Source: Actinomycetes bacterium (lineage in GTDB: Bacteria > Actinomycetota > Acidimicrobiia > Acidimicrobiales > CADCSY01). From it: a DNA stretch of 5,995 bases. The translations under genes were made by a program, and so were the position numbers. The stretch covers positions 1 through 5,995 of the forward strand of contig JAODBP010000019.1 of NCBI GenBank assembly GCA_025464025.1, in the 5' to 3' direction. The notes beneath the pieces are model-generated. The model searched no databases, was not told where the DNA came from, and saw only the letters and a list, made by a program, of their open reading frames with translations. This document shows positions 1-4,213 of the stretch, piece after piece; position 1 is the stretch's first letter, and each line of letters begins with the position of its first letter.

Positions 1-195
1 GCCGCCCTGGCCAAGGCCTACTGCTCCGAGGCCTACTTCCACGCCACCGCCGAGAACATCCAGATCCACGGCGGCATCGGCTTCACGTGGGAGCACCCGG
101 CCCACCTCTACTTCAAGCGGGCCAAGAGCTCCGAGCTGCTGTTCGGCGACCCGTCCTACTGGCGCGAGCTGCTCGCCCAGCGCATCGGCATCTAG
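1..195 (+). CDS. Acyl-CoA dehydrogenase, C-terminal fragment (5' end outside window)
   Basis: The first 64 codons visible are in frame from base 1 and end at TAG 193-195. The fragment reads through an alpha-helical segment into the motif IQIHGGIGFTWEHPAHLYFKR. The Q-x-H-G-G-x-G-(F/Y) core is typical of the C-terminal domain of acyl-CoA dehydrogenases, which contacts FAD across the dimer interface. These flavoenzymes catalyse alpha,beta-dehydrogenation of acyl-CoA thioesters in the cytoplasm. The WEHPAHLYFKR continuation resembles the actinobacterial FadE subgroup, many of which handle branched or steroid-derived acyl-CoAs, but substrate cannot be assigned from this tail. The catalytic base and the rest of the FAD site lie outside the window or cannot be placed. 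A strong hairpin 18 bases after the stop probably ends its transcript. Confidence is high for the family and nil for the substrate. Confidence 0.93.
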   Translation, partial: AALAKAYCSEAYFHATAENIQIHGGIGFTWEHPAHLYFKRAKSSELLFGDPSYWRELLAQRIGI

Positions 196-213
196 CCGAC
201 CCGGACCATCGTG

Positions 214-241
214 CGACGGCCGCCCTCCGGGGCGGCCGTCG
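214..241 (+). terminator. Hairpin terminator with cUCCGg tetraloop
   Basis: A perfect 12-bp stem (CGACGGCCGCCC at 214-225 pairing with 230-241) closes on the loop TCCG, giving the extra-stable C(UNCG)G tetraloop. It begins 18 bases after the acyl-CoA dehydrogenase stop. No U-tract follows, as is common for intrinsic terminators in GC-rich actinobacteria. The hairpin lies before the preferred start of the next gene at 256 and argues against the upstream GTG at 211, which would put the stem inside the coding region. Confidence 0.7.
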
Positions 242-255
242 TCGCGTCAGGCACG

Positions 256-1014
256 ATGTCCGTCGTGGAGGTCACGCCGCCCCCGTCGGTGCTCGATGCC
301 TGGGCTGTCACCGACGCGCAGCCGCTGGCCGGCGGCCAGGGCGAGGCGTTCCGCGCCGGCAGCCTGGTGCTGAAGCCGGCGGGCGAGCCGGTCCCGGCCG
401 AGTGGCTGGCGGCGACGCTCGACGGCCTCGCGGTGGCCGACGACCTCCGAGTGGTCCGGCCCGTCCGATCGATGGCAGGCCGATGGGTCGTCGACGGCTG
501 GGCGGCATGGCGCTGGCTCGGCGGCGAGCACGGTCCCGGCAGGTGGGACGACGTGCTCGACGTGTCGGCGCGGTTCCACCGAGCGGTCGCCGACGTCCCG
601 TGGTCGTCGGCGATGGTCGCGTCGCACCGCTGGGCGGTGGCCGACCGGGTGGCCTGGGGTGAGCTGGACGCGGCGCTGCCGGAACAGGTGCAGCCCCTGC
701 TCGAACGGCGCCGTCCCGTGGACCTCCCTCGTCAGCTCGTGCACGGTGACCTCGGCGGGAACGTGCTCTTTCACGACGTCCTCCCTCCTGCGGTCATCGA
801 CGTCAGCCCGTTCTGGCGACCGGTGGGCTACGCCGACGCCGTCGTCGTCGCGGATGCCGTCGCGTGGGGCGGCGGAGGTGACGAGCTGGTCGAGCGCCTC
901 CTGCGCGACCAGGGCGAGCAGCTGCTGCTGCGGGCCCTCCTCTTCCGCGTCGCAGTCGACGACCGCGAGGCCGAGGCGTACCAGCGGGTGACCGGCCTCC
1001 TGCTCGAGGCCTGA
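256..1014 (+). CDS. Aminoglycoside phosphotransferase-fold protein, TIGR02569-like
   Basis: The 252-residue product has an APH/choline-kinase-like kinase fold. Visible features are a glycine-rich loop (GGQGEAF, about residues 26-32), a candidate ATP lysine in LVLKP (K40), a catalytic-loop motif HGDLGGN (163-169, D165 and N169), and a metal-binding Asp in VIDVSP (D182), standing where kinases have DFG. The segments RWVVDGWAAWRWL, DRVAWGE, WRPVGYADAVVVADAVAWGG and LLLRALLFRVAV match my recollection of the actinobacterial TIGR02569 family, whose substrate is unknown. The essential kinase residues appear intact, so activity is plausible, but drug resistance should not be assumed. ATG 256 is preferred over GTG 211 because the terminator hairpin occupies 214-241 and because homologues begin close to the PPPSVLDAW segment. 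No convincing Shine-Dalgarno precedes 256. The next gene starts 35 bases downstream and could be co-transcribed. Confidence 0.82.
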   Translation: MSVVEVTPPPSVLDAWAVTDAQPLAGGQGEAFRAGSLVLKPAGEPVPAEWLAATLDGLAVADDLRVVRPVRSMAGRWVVDGWAAWRWLGGEHGPGRWDDVLDVSARFHRAVADVPWSSAMVASHRWAVADRVAWGELDAALPEQVQPLLERRRPVDLPRQLVHGDLGGNVLFHDVLPPAVIDVSPFWRPVGYADAVVVADAVAWGGGGDELVERLLRDQGEQLLLRALLFRVAVDDREAEAYQRVTGLLLEA

Positions 1015-1037
1015 GCAGGTCGATGGTTCGTGGGTCG

Positions 1038-1049
1038 TACGATCCCGCC
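1038..1049 (+). promoter_or_regulatory. Putative -10 box for a leaderless transcript
   Basis: TACGAT at 1038-1043 is followed by six bases and then GTG 1050. This spacing would place the transcription start at or next to the start codon, as in actinobacterial leaderless mRNAs. No recognisable -35 TTGACA is present at the expected distance, so this rests on the -10 alone. Confidence 0.4.
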
Positions 1050-1478
1050 GTGGCCATCCTCTTCGTCGTCGTCGGTGCGATCGTCGTCTTCGTCATCGCC
1101 GCCGTCGTGATCGGGCGGGAGGCGGGCCGGCTGGCGGCCGCCCCGCCCCGGCCCGTCTTCGACGTCGACGAGGCCGTCGTGTGGATCGCCGACCGCCTGC
1201 CCGACGAGGTGACCGCCCAGCACTCCCACGCCGACGTGCGCCGCCTGCTGCTGTGGTCGGTCGAGCACCTGCGGGCGCTGGCCGAGCAGGAGCGGGTGGC
1301 CGACGAGGCCGAGACCTTCGGCTACGTCGTCGACCGGGTCGCCGAGGCCGGGCTCGAGTGGGAGCCGCTCGAGGTCAAGTGGGTGCTCGACCTGCAGGCC
1401 CAGTACCTGGAGATCATCGGCGCGACGGGCCGAGCCCAGTTCGACGATCTCGAAATGCCGCCCGATGCGGACAGCTGA
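1050..1478 (+). CDS. Small single-pass membrane protein of unknown function
   Basis: I do not recognise a characterised family. From GTG 1050 the product has 142 residues. One very hydrophobic N-terminal helix (about residues 2-21, AILFVVVGAIVVFVIAAVVI) is followed by a charged GREAGR stretch and a short Pro/Ala linker, suggesting a membrane anchor with a cytoplasmic domain. That domain (about 36-130) is acidic and predicted helical, with VFDVDEAVVWIADRLPDEVTAQ, SHADVRRLLLWSVEHLR and a C-terminal WVLDLQAQYLEII helix. ATG 1023 is an in-frame alternative that adds nine residues (MVRGSYDPA). I prefer 1050 because those codons overlay a -10-like TACGAT, because no properly spaced Shine-Dalgarno precedes 1023, and because the hydrophobic helix then begins at the N-terminus. 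The gene lies 35 bases after the APH-fold gene. The function is unknown. Confidence 0.75.
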   Translation: MAILFVVVGAIVVFVIAAVVIGREAGRLAAAPPRPVFDVDEAVVWIADRLPDEVTAQHSHADVRRLLLWSVEHLRALAEQERVADEAETFGYVVDRVAEAGLEWEPLEVKWVLDLQAQYLEIIGATGRAQFDDLEMPPDADS

Positions 1479-1482
1479 TCGC

Positions 1483-1488
1483 TACGCT
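1483..1488 (+). promoter_or_regulatory. Putative -10 box upstream of the 1495-1690 leader region
   Basis: TACGCT lies five to ten bases after the stop of the membrane protein gene. A start of transcription near 1495 would give a short 5' end just before the extended Shine-Dalgarno-like sequence. There is no clear -35, so this is a weak call. Confidence 0.25.
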
Positions 1489-1500
1489 TCCTCGTACCAG

Positions 1501-1521
1501 AGAGAGGAGGTGGTCCAGCTG
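1501..1521 (+). promoter_or_regulatory. Extended Shine-Dalgarno-like sequence complementary to the 16S rRNA 3' end
   Basis: Bases 1506-1521 (GGAGGTGGTCCAGCTG) can form 16 consecutive pairs with the conserved 3' end of 16S rRNA (CGGCUGGAUCACCUCC), 14 Watson-Crick and two G-U. If the rRNA tail continues UUUCU, as is usual in actinobacteria, pairing extends back to 1501 for 21 bases with three G-U. A normal site pairs over about 4-7 bases. No other gene in this window has anything comparable. Confidence 0.6.
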
Positions 1522-1566
1522 AAGATCGACAGTAGCTGTAGGACCCTGGAGGTGGTTGGCCGCTAG
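1519..1566 (+). CDS. Possible 15-codon leader peptide (micro-ORF)
   Basis: Read from CTG 1519, eight bases after GGAGG, the frame encodes (M/L)KIDSSCRTLEVVGR and stops at TAG 1564-1566. CTG is a rare start; an in-frame GTG at 1510 overlaps the Shine-Dalgarno core and is unlikely. The codons AGT AGC TGT AGG in a row are unusual for such a GC-rich genome, where AGT, TGT and AGG are rare, so ribosomes might slow there. The end of the frame overlaps the 5' arms of both alternative stems, so translation could affect which one forms, as in attenuation. Against it, full pairing of 1506-1521 with 16S rRNA would cover the CTG itself. It may not be translated at all. Treat as a hypothesis. Confidence 0.25.
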   Translation: MKIDSSCRTLEVVGR

Positions 1567-1690
1567 TCGGCCTGCCGGACCGGCTGGCGAATCCTCGCCA
1601 ACCACCACCGAGACCAGCGGCCGGGACCTCGTCCTCCTCGGCACACCAAACGCCTCTCGGGCTTCCGGTTATCGGATTCATCTGTGAGCG

Positions 1691-1718
1691 CATGGCCGGC
1701 ACTACGGTGCCGGCCATG
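1691..1718 (+). repeat. Perfect 12-bp inverted repeat with cUACGg loop, ending in the next gene's start codon
   Basis: CATGGCCGGCAC (1691-1702) and GTGCCGGCCATG (1707-1718) are exact reverse complements around the loop TACG, a C(UACG)G tetraloop of the extra-stable UNCG class. The final ATG (1716-1718) is the preferred start of the following gene. In RNA read through from upstream, the start codon would be buried in the stem, or the hairpin could end the upstream transcript. As DNA it could be a protein-binding site. The repeat is certain; the role is inferred. Confidence 0.8.
1703..1715 (+). promoter_or_regulatory. Putative -10 box for a leaderless transcript, inside the inverted repeat
   Basis: TACGGT at 1703-1708 is followed by seven bases and ATG 1716, the same geometry seen before 1050 and 3443 and, on the other strand, before 3358. 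A transcript starting at 1716 would lack the hairpin. No clear -35 is seen. Confidence 0.4.
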
Positions 1719-1922
1719 TCGCGTCCCAAGCAGTTCGAGCACCACCGCTACATGGGCGACAAGCGCACCCAGCGGGTCTACGACCTCGACAACGTCACCG
1801 ACCAGGCCGCCGTCGACGACGTGCTCGCCGCCGAGACGTTCCTGTGCTTCGGGCCCGACACGCTCACCGAGGCCCGCAACCGCGGCTACAAGCCGGCGAA
1901 GGGCGTCGTCTCGGACAGCTAG
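1716..1922 (+). CDS. Small conserved-looking protein of unknown function (68 aa)
   Basis: The 68-residue product has no membrane segment or signal peptide. It is basic at the N-terminus (MSRPKQFEHHRYMGDKRTQR), followed by VYDLDNVTDQAAVDDVLAAETFLCFGPDTLTEARNRGYKPAKG, which looks like a compact soluble fold with one Cys (C44). I cannot assign it to a characterised family. ATG 1716 is preferred over the in-frame ATG 1692, which would add eight residues (MAGTTVPA) encoded entirely by the inverted repeat, and a -10-like TACGGT sits seven bases before 1716. There is no Shine-Dalgarno. The codon pattern is that of a real GC-rich gene, with consistently G/C third positions. It ends nine bases before the convergent MDMPI-like gene. 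The charged surface would suit a nucleic-acid or protein partner, but that is speculation. Confidence 0.7.
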   Translation: MSRPKQFEHHRYMGDKRTQRVYDLDNVTDQAAVDDVLAAETFLCFGPDTLTEARNRGYKPAKGVVSDS

Positions 1923-1931
1923 TCCAGGCAG

Positions 1932-2639
1932 CTAGACCCGGCAGATCCGCTGGAGGCGATCGGGCAGGGCCGGGTCGCCGTAGAGCGTGAGGGCCTCGGC
2001 CGATGCCCGACCCCAGAGCCACAGCAGCAGGTCGGCGACCGGCCCCTGCACGCAGGCGTCGGCCTGGCGGTGCTCGACCTCGACGCGGACGGCGCCGGTG
2101 TCGAAGGCGACGACCCACGACCGGCCGTCGAGGGCGTGGAGCAGCAGCTCGCCGCCGGGTGGCTCGGTGTCGGCCGCGGCCAGCAACGGCACGAACACGT
2201 GGAGGCTCTCGTCGACGCCGTCGTCGGCCAGCTCGCGGTCGAGCTCGCTCGGCCGTCCGTTCGCCTGCTCGACGTCGACCCGGTGCACCATCGTCTCCTG
2301 GGCCATGCGCCGGGCCCAGAACGCGGCGGTGCGGTCGGGCCCGAACGTCCACACCGGCGTGGCCGGGTCGGTGGCCCGGAGCACCCGGACCAGCTCGGCC
2401 GTGTTCGACGTCAGCCAGTCCACCGGGTCGATGCCGTCCGGGGCCCGGACGTCGTCCTTGAACGGGTGGTGCTGGAGCTGCTCGCCGACGATCCTCGCCG
2501 CGTTGTGGTGGGCGCTCCCGACGTGGCGGACCAGCTCGGCGACGTCCCAGTCCGGGCAGGCCGGCACGTCGACGCCCAGCGACGTCGCCGCATCGACCAG
2601 GGCGGCGGACTCCCGCTCGATGGCGGCGACCAGGTCCAT
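1932..2639 (-). CDS. Mycothiol-dependent maleylpyruvate isomerase-like (DinB-fold) protein, second of a tandem pair
   Basis: The 235-residue product matches the MDMPI/TIGR03083 type: an N-terminal DinB-like four-helix metal-binding domain (about 1-125) and a C-terminal alpha/beta domain (about 135-230). The signature PACPDWDVAELVRHVG (26-41) supplies H39, and RRMAQETMVHRVDVEQA (110-126) supplies E115 and H119. The E-x3-H spacing agrees with the metal ligands of the Corynebacterium glutamicum enzyme, so metal binding is likely. The C-terminal VQGPVADLLLWLWGR (197-211) is also typical. Family members use mycothiol, but most paralogues have no known substrate, and maleylpyruvate isomerisation cannot be inferred without gentisate-pathway neighbours, which are absent. 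ATG at 2639 overlaps the stop of the upstream paralogue by one base (TGATG), so translation is probably coupled. A longer frame running to 2723 is discarded because it would overlap the paralogue by 85 bases. Confidence 0.85.
   Translation of the reverse strand: MDLVAAIERESAALVDAATSLGVDVPACPDWDVAELVRHVGSAHHNAARIVGEQLQHHPFKDDVRAPDGIDPVDWLTSNTAELVRVLRATDPATPVWTFGPDRTAAFWARRMAQETMVHRVDVEQANGRPSELDRELADDGVDESLHVFVPLLAAADTEPPGGELLLHALDGRSWVVAFDTGAVRVEVEHRQADACVQGPVADLLLWLWGRASAEALTLYGDPALPDRLQRICRV
2263..2312. repeat. Direct repeat copy 1, within the downstream MDMPI-like gene
   Basis: This 50-base segment matches 2973-3022 at 46 of 50 positions, 710 bp away. It encodes the metal-ligand helix RRMAxExxVHRVDxEQ in both paralogues, so selection on protein sequence plus common descent explains it, possibly helped by gene conversion. 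Confidence 0.75.
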
Positions 2640-3358
2640 CAGACGGCCGCCAGCTCCCGCAACCGCCCGGCCAGGTCGGCGTCGCCGAAGACCTCGAGCC
2701 CGTCGACCGGGCGGCGGCCCCACATCCAGAGGTAGAGGTCGCCGGCCGGGCCTCGCACGGCGACATCGCCCTTGGCGTGCCCGACCTCGACGGCGATGCC
2801 GTCATCCCCGAGCGTGAGGAGCCACTCGCCTTCGGCGTCGGTGGCGTGGAGGTGGATCGTCTCCCCGCTGCCCGTCGCGGTGCCGGCGTGCCGGGCCGGG
2901 AGGAAGAGCGTGACGTGCTCGTCGATGCCGGCGACGGCCACCTCGGCGTTGACCGGACCGGCGACGCCGGTGGCCTGTTCGGCGTCGACCCGGTGCACCA
3001 CCGTCTCCAGGGCCATGCGCCGCATCCACCAGGACACCGGGCGAGGCCCGACGAAGGTCCACACCGACGTATCCGGTTCGGCCGCTCGCAGCGTGTCGAG
3101 CAGGTCGGCGAGCCCGGCTTCGTACCAGCCGAGGAGGTTGCCACTCGGGGCCACGGGCTGCGAACCGTCGTTCGTGGTCGGTGGCTCCTGGCGCGACGTG
3201 CGCACGATGCCAGCGGTGCGGTGGTGGATCCGCCCGATGTGGGCGAGCAGCGCGGCGACGTCCCAACCGGGGCAGGCGGGGACCGCGGCCTTGAAGTCGT
3301 GGCGGGCAGCGGTCGAGAGGGCGTGGCCCTCACGCTCGACGACGGCGATCCAGTCCAT
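2639..3358 (-). CDS. Mycothiol-dependent maleylpyruvate isomerase-like (DinB-fold) protein, first of a tandem pair
   Basis: The 239-residue product is a clear paralogue of the gene downstream. It shares the opening MD-x2-A-x2-ERE, the PACPGWDVAALLAHIG motif (28-42, H40), WTF-x-GPRPVSWWMRRMALETVVHRVDAEQA (E118 and H122 as probable metal ligands with H40), and a C-terminal VRGPAGDLYLWMWGRRP segment (201-217). The DinB-like N-terminal and MDMPI C-terminal domains are both complete, so it is probably a functional metal- and thiol-dependent enzyme; the substrate is unknown. ATG 3358 is chosen because it starts at the homologous residue of the paralogue and because a -10-like TAGGGT (minus strand, 3371-3366) lies seven bases upstream, suggesting a leaderless mRNA. 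A longer frame reaching 4141 only reads antisense through the hydrolase. It leads a two-gene operon and is divergent from the hydrolase. Confidence 0.86.
   Translation of the reverse strand: MDWIAVVEREGHALSTAARHDFKAAVPACPGWDVAALLAHIGRIHHRTAGIVRTSRQEPPTTNDGSQPVAPSGNLLGWYEAGLADLLDTLRAAEPDTSVWTFVGPRPVSWWMRRMALETVVHRVDAEQATGVAGPVNAEVAVAGIDEHVTLFLPARHAGTATGSGETIHLHATDAEGEWLLTLGDDGIAVEVGHAKGDVAVRGPAGDLYLWMWGRRPVDGLEVFGDADLAGRLRELAAV
2973..3022. repeat. Direct repeat copy 2, within the upstream MDMPI-like gene
   Basis: Partner of 2263-2312 (46 of 50 bases identical, same orientation). Recombination between the copies would delete about 710 bp and fuse the two genes in frame, since 710 bp is the offset between homologous codons. 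Confidence 0.75.
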
Positions 3359-3442
3359 GGGGTCGACCCTAGTGACCGACCCCGGAGGTCGACCCCTAGG
3401 GAATGAACCGGCGCACCGCAGGCGCGTACGTATCCTGGCCCC
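3359..3442. promoter_or_regulatory. Divergent promoter region with repeated GGTCGACCC(C)TAG motif
   Basis: This 84-base region separates divergent start codons. On the minus strand TAGGGT (3371-3366) lies seven bases before ATG 3358. On the plus strand TATCCT (3431-3436) lies six bases before ATG 3443. GGTCGACCCTAG (3361-3372) recurs as GGTCGACCCCTAG (3387-3399), 26 bases on. The first copy sits in the palindrome GGGTCGACCC (3360-3369) and the second runs into the palindrome CCCTAGGG (3394-3401). The first copy covers the minus-strand -10, so a protein binding there could repress the MDMPI-like pair. No regulator is identified. Confidence 0.45.
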
Positions 3443-4198
3443 ATGCGCGACCAGATCACCTCGGAGGGCCTGACCCTGGCCGCGCACCTGGCCCGCCCTG
3501 CTCCGGGCGGCGAGGCGCCGGGCCGACCCGGCCTGGTGCTGTGCCCCGGCTTCCCGAACGGCCCGAAGTCGGCGGCGGCCTCGGGCCAGACCTACCCCGA
3601 GCTGGCCGACCGCCTGGCCGCCGAGGCGGGCTGGAGCGTCCTGACCTTCAACTTCCGGGGCACCGGCGCCTCCCAGGGCGACTTCTCGCTCGGCGGCTGG
3701 CTCCAGGACCTCCGGGCCGCCGTCGACCACCTGGCCGCGACCGACAAGGTCGAGGGCATCTGGCTCTGCGGGTCGAGCACGGGGGGCTCGCTGGCCATCT
3801 GCGCCGCGGCCGAGGACGACAGGGTCAAGGGCGTGGCCGCCCTCTCGGCCCGGGCCGACTTCGACGACTGGGCCGCCCACCCCCGCCGGTTCCTCGAGCA
3901 CGCCCGGGAGATCGGCGTGATCCGCGACGCCCGGTTCCCGAACGATCCCGAGCGCTGGATCCGCGAGCTGCGCGAGACCCGGCCGCTGGTGCTGGCCGAG
4001 AAGCTGGCGCCCCGCCCGCTGCTGCTGATCCAGGGGTCGGACGACGACCTCGTGCCTGCCCTCGACGCCCGGGCCCTGGCCGACTGCCACGGCCACGCCG
4101 AGCTGCGCATGATCCAGGGCGCCGGGCACCGGCTGCGCCACGACCCCCGAGCCATCGCCGTGCTCCTCGGCTGGCTCGAGCGTCAGATCACGGCGTAG
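3443..4198 (+). CDS. Alpha/beta hydrolase
   Basis: The 251-residue product is a complete single-domain alpha/beta hydrolase. Visible elements in order are the strand LVLCPGFPNGP (31-41, the HG-like oxyanion region), NFRGTGASQGDFS (70-82), the nucleophile elbow LCGSSTGG with G-x-S-x-G at 110-114 (catalytic S112), an acid candidate in IQGSDDDLVP (D200-D202), and the catalytic His in GAGHRLRHD (H229). The triad is therefore intact. The cap between strands is short (about 138-180) and rich in charged residues. There is no signal peptide, so it acts in the cytoplasm. The layout resembles the prolyl-oligopeptidase-related serine hydrolases of the COG2945/dienelactone-hydrolase type, and the substrate is probably an ester or amide that cannot be specified. 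ATG 3443 is six bases after TATCCT, suggesting a leaderless mRNA. It is divergent from the MDMPI-like pair and convergent with the thi-linked operon. Confidence 0.88.
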   Translation: MRDQITSEGLTLAAHLARPAPGGEAPGRPGLVLCPGFPNGPKSAAASGQTYPELADRLAAEAGWSVLTFNFRGTGASQGDFSLGGWLQDLRAAVDHLAATDKVEGIWLCGSSTGGSLAICAAAEDDRVKGVAALSARADFDDWAAHPRRFLEHAREIGVIRDARFPNDPERWIRELRETRPLVLAEKLAPRPLLLIQGSDDDLVPALDARALADCHGHAELRMIQGAGHRLRHDPRAIAVLLGWLERQITA

Positions 4199-4213
4199 TC
4201 AGCTCAGCTCAGC
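4199..4213. repeat. Three tandem copies of TCAGC at the convergent junction
   Basis: TCAGC occurs three times in succession at 4199-4203, 4204-4208 and 4209-4213. The last copy contains the stop codon of the minus-strand GyrI-like gene (TCA, 4209-4211). No hairpin terminator is seen between the two convergent genes, whose stops are only ten bases apart. It is probably slippage-generated and of no clear function. Confidence 0.6.

Larger units (their letters stand above)
1495..1690 (+). ncRNA. Candidate structured leader or small RNA (1479-1715 has no ordinary gene)
   Basis: This stretch has no convincing full-size gene on either strand but is rich in complementary segments. GGTGGTTGGC at 1551-1560 is perfectly complementary to 1597-1606 (10 bp). 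GGCCGCT at 1558-1564 is perfectly complementary to 1616-1622 (7 bp). The two stems share 1558-1560, so they exclude each other. Inside the first, 1566-1572 can pair with 1582-1588 (two G-U). GGTCC at 1512-1516 can pair with 1541-1545 (and alternatively 1624-1628), and GAGGAGG at 1504-1510 with CCTCCTC at 1633-1639, either of which would mask the ribosome-binding sequence. The pattern is what a riboregulator or attenuator would show. Boundaries, transcription and conservation are inferred, and I recognise no named RNA family. Confidence 0.4.

Noticed and set aside
211..255. GTG 211 as the start of the APH-fold protein
   Set aside because: The added 15 residues are encoded by the terminator hairpin and do not resemble the family's N-terminus.
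87..662. A 191-codon plus-strand frame overlapping the acyl-CoA dehydrogenase end and the APH-fold gene
   Set aside because: It is Arg/Gly/Pro-rich, crosses the terminator hairpin, and is a shifted frame of two recognised genes.
1501..1525. A fragment of an inverted 16S rRNA gene, because the sequence resembles the reverse complement of the 16S 3' end
   Set aside because: The match stops at about 1521. The following bases (AAGATCGACAGT) do not continue the reverse complement of 16S, and nothing before 1501 looks like the spacer after 16S.
1322..1745. Minus-strand frames (to 1729, 1644 and 1745) that would fill the gene-poor stretch
   Set aside because: They extend antisense into the membrane protein gene or the structured region, have mixed composition and show no recognisable domain.
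1932..3358. Assigning true maleylpyruvate isomerase in the gentisate pathway
   Set aside because: No gentisate dioxygenase or fumarylpyruvate hydrolase is nearby, and this family has many paralogues with unknown substrates.
1864..3459. A 531-codon open frame on the minus strand
   Set aside because: It runs out of frame through the two MDMPI-like genes and is Arg/Pro/Ser/Gly-rich low-complexity translation typical of a GC-rich shadow frame, with no recognisable motif.
3359..4141. The N-terminal 261-codon extension of the upstream MDMPI-like gene (open frame to 4141)
   Set aside because: It is antisense to the alpha/beta hydrolase, which has an intact catalytic triad. Both paralogues begin at an equivalent MD-x2-A residue, so the start is 3358.
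4199..4213. A CRISPR-like or satellite array from the TCAGC repeats
   Set aside because: There are only three 5-base units with no spacers, consistent with replication slippage.
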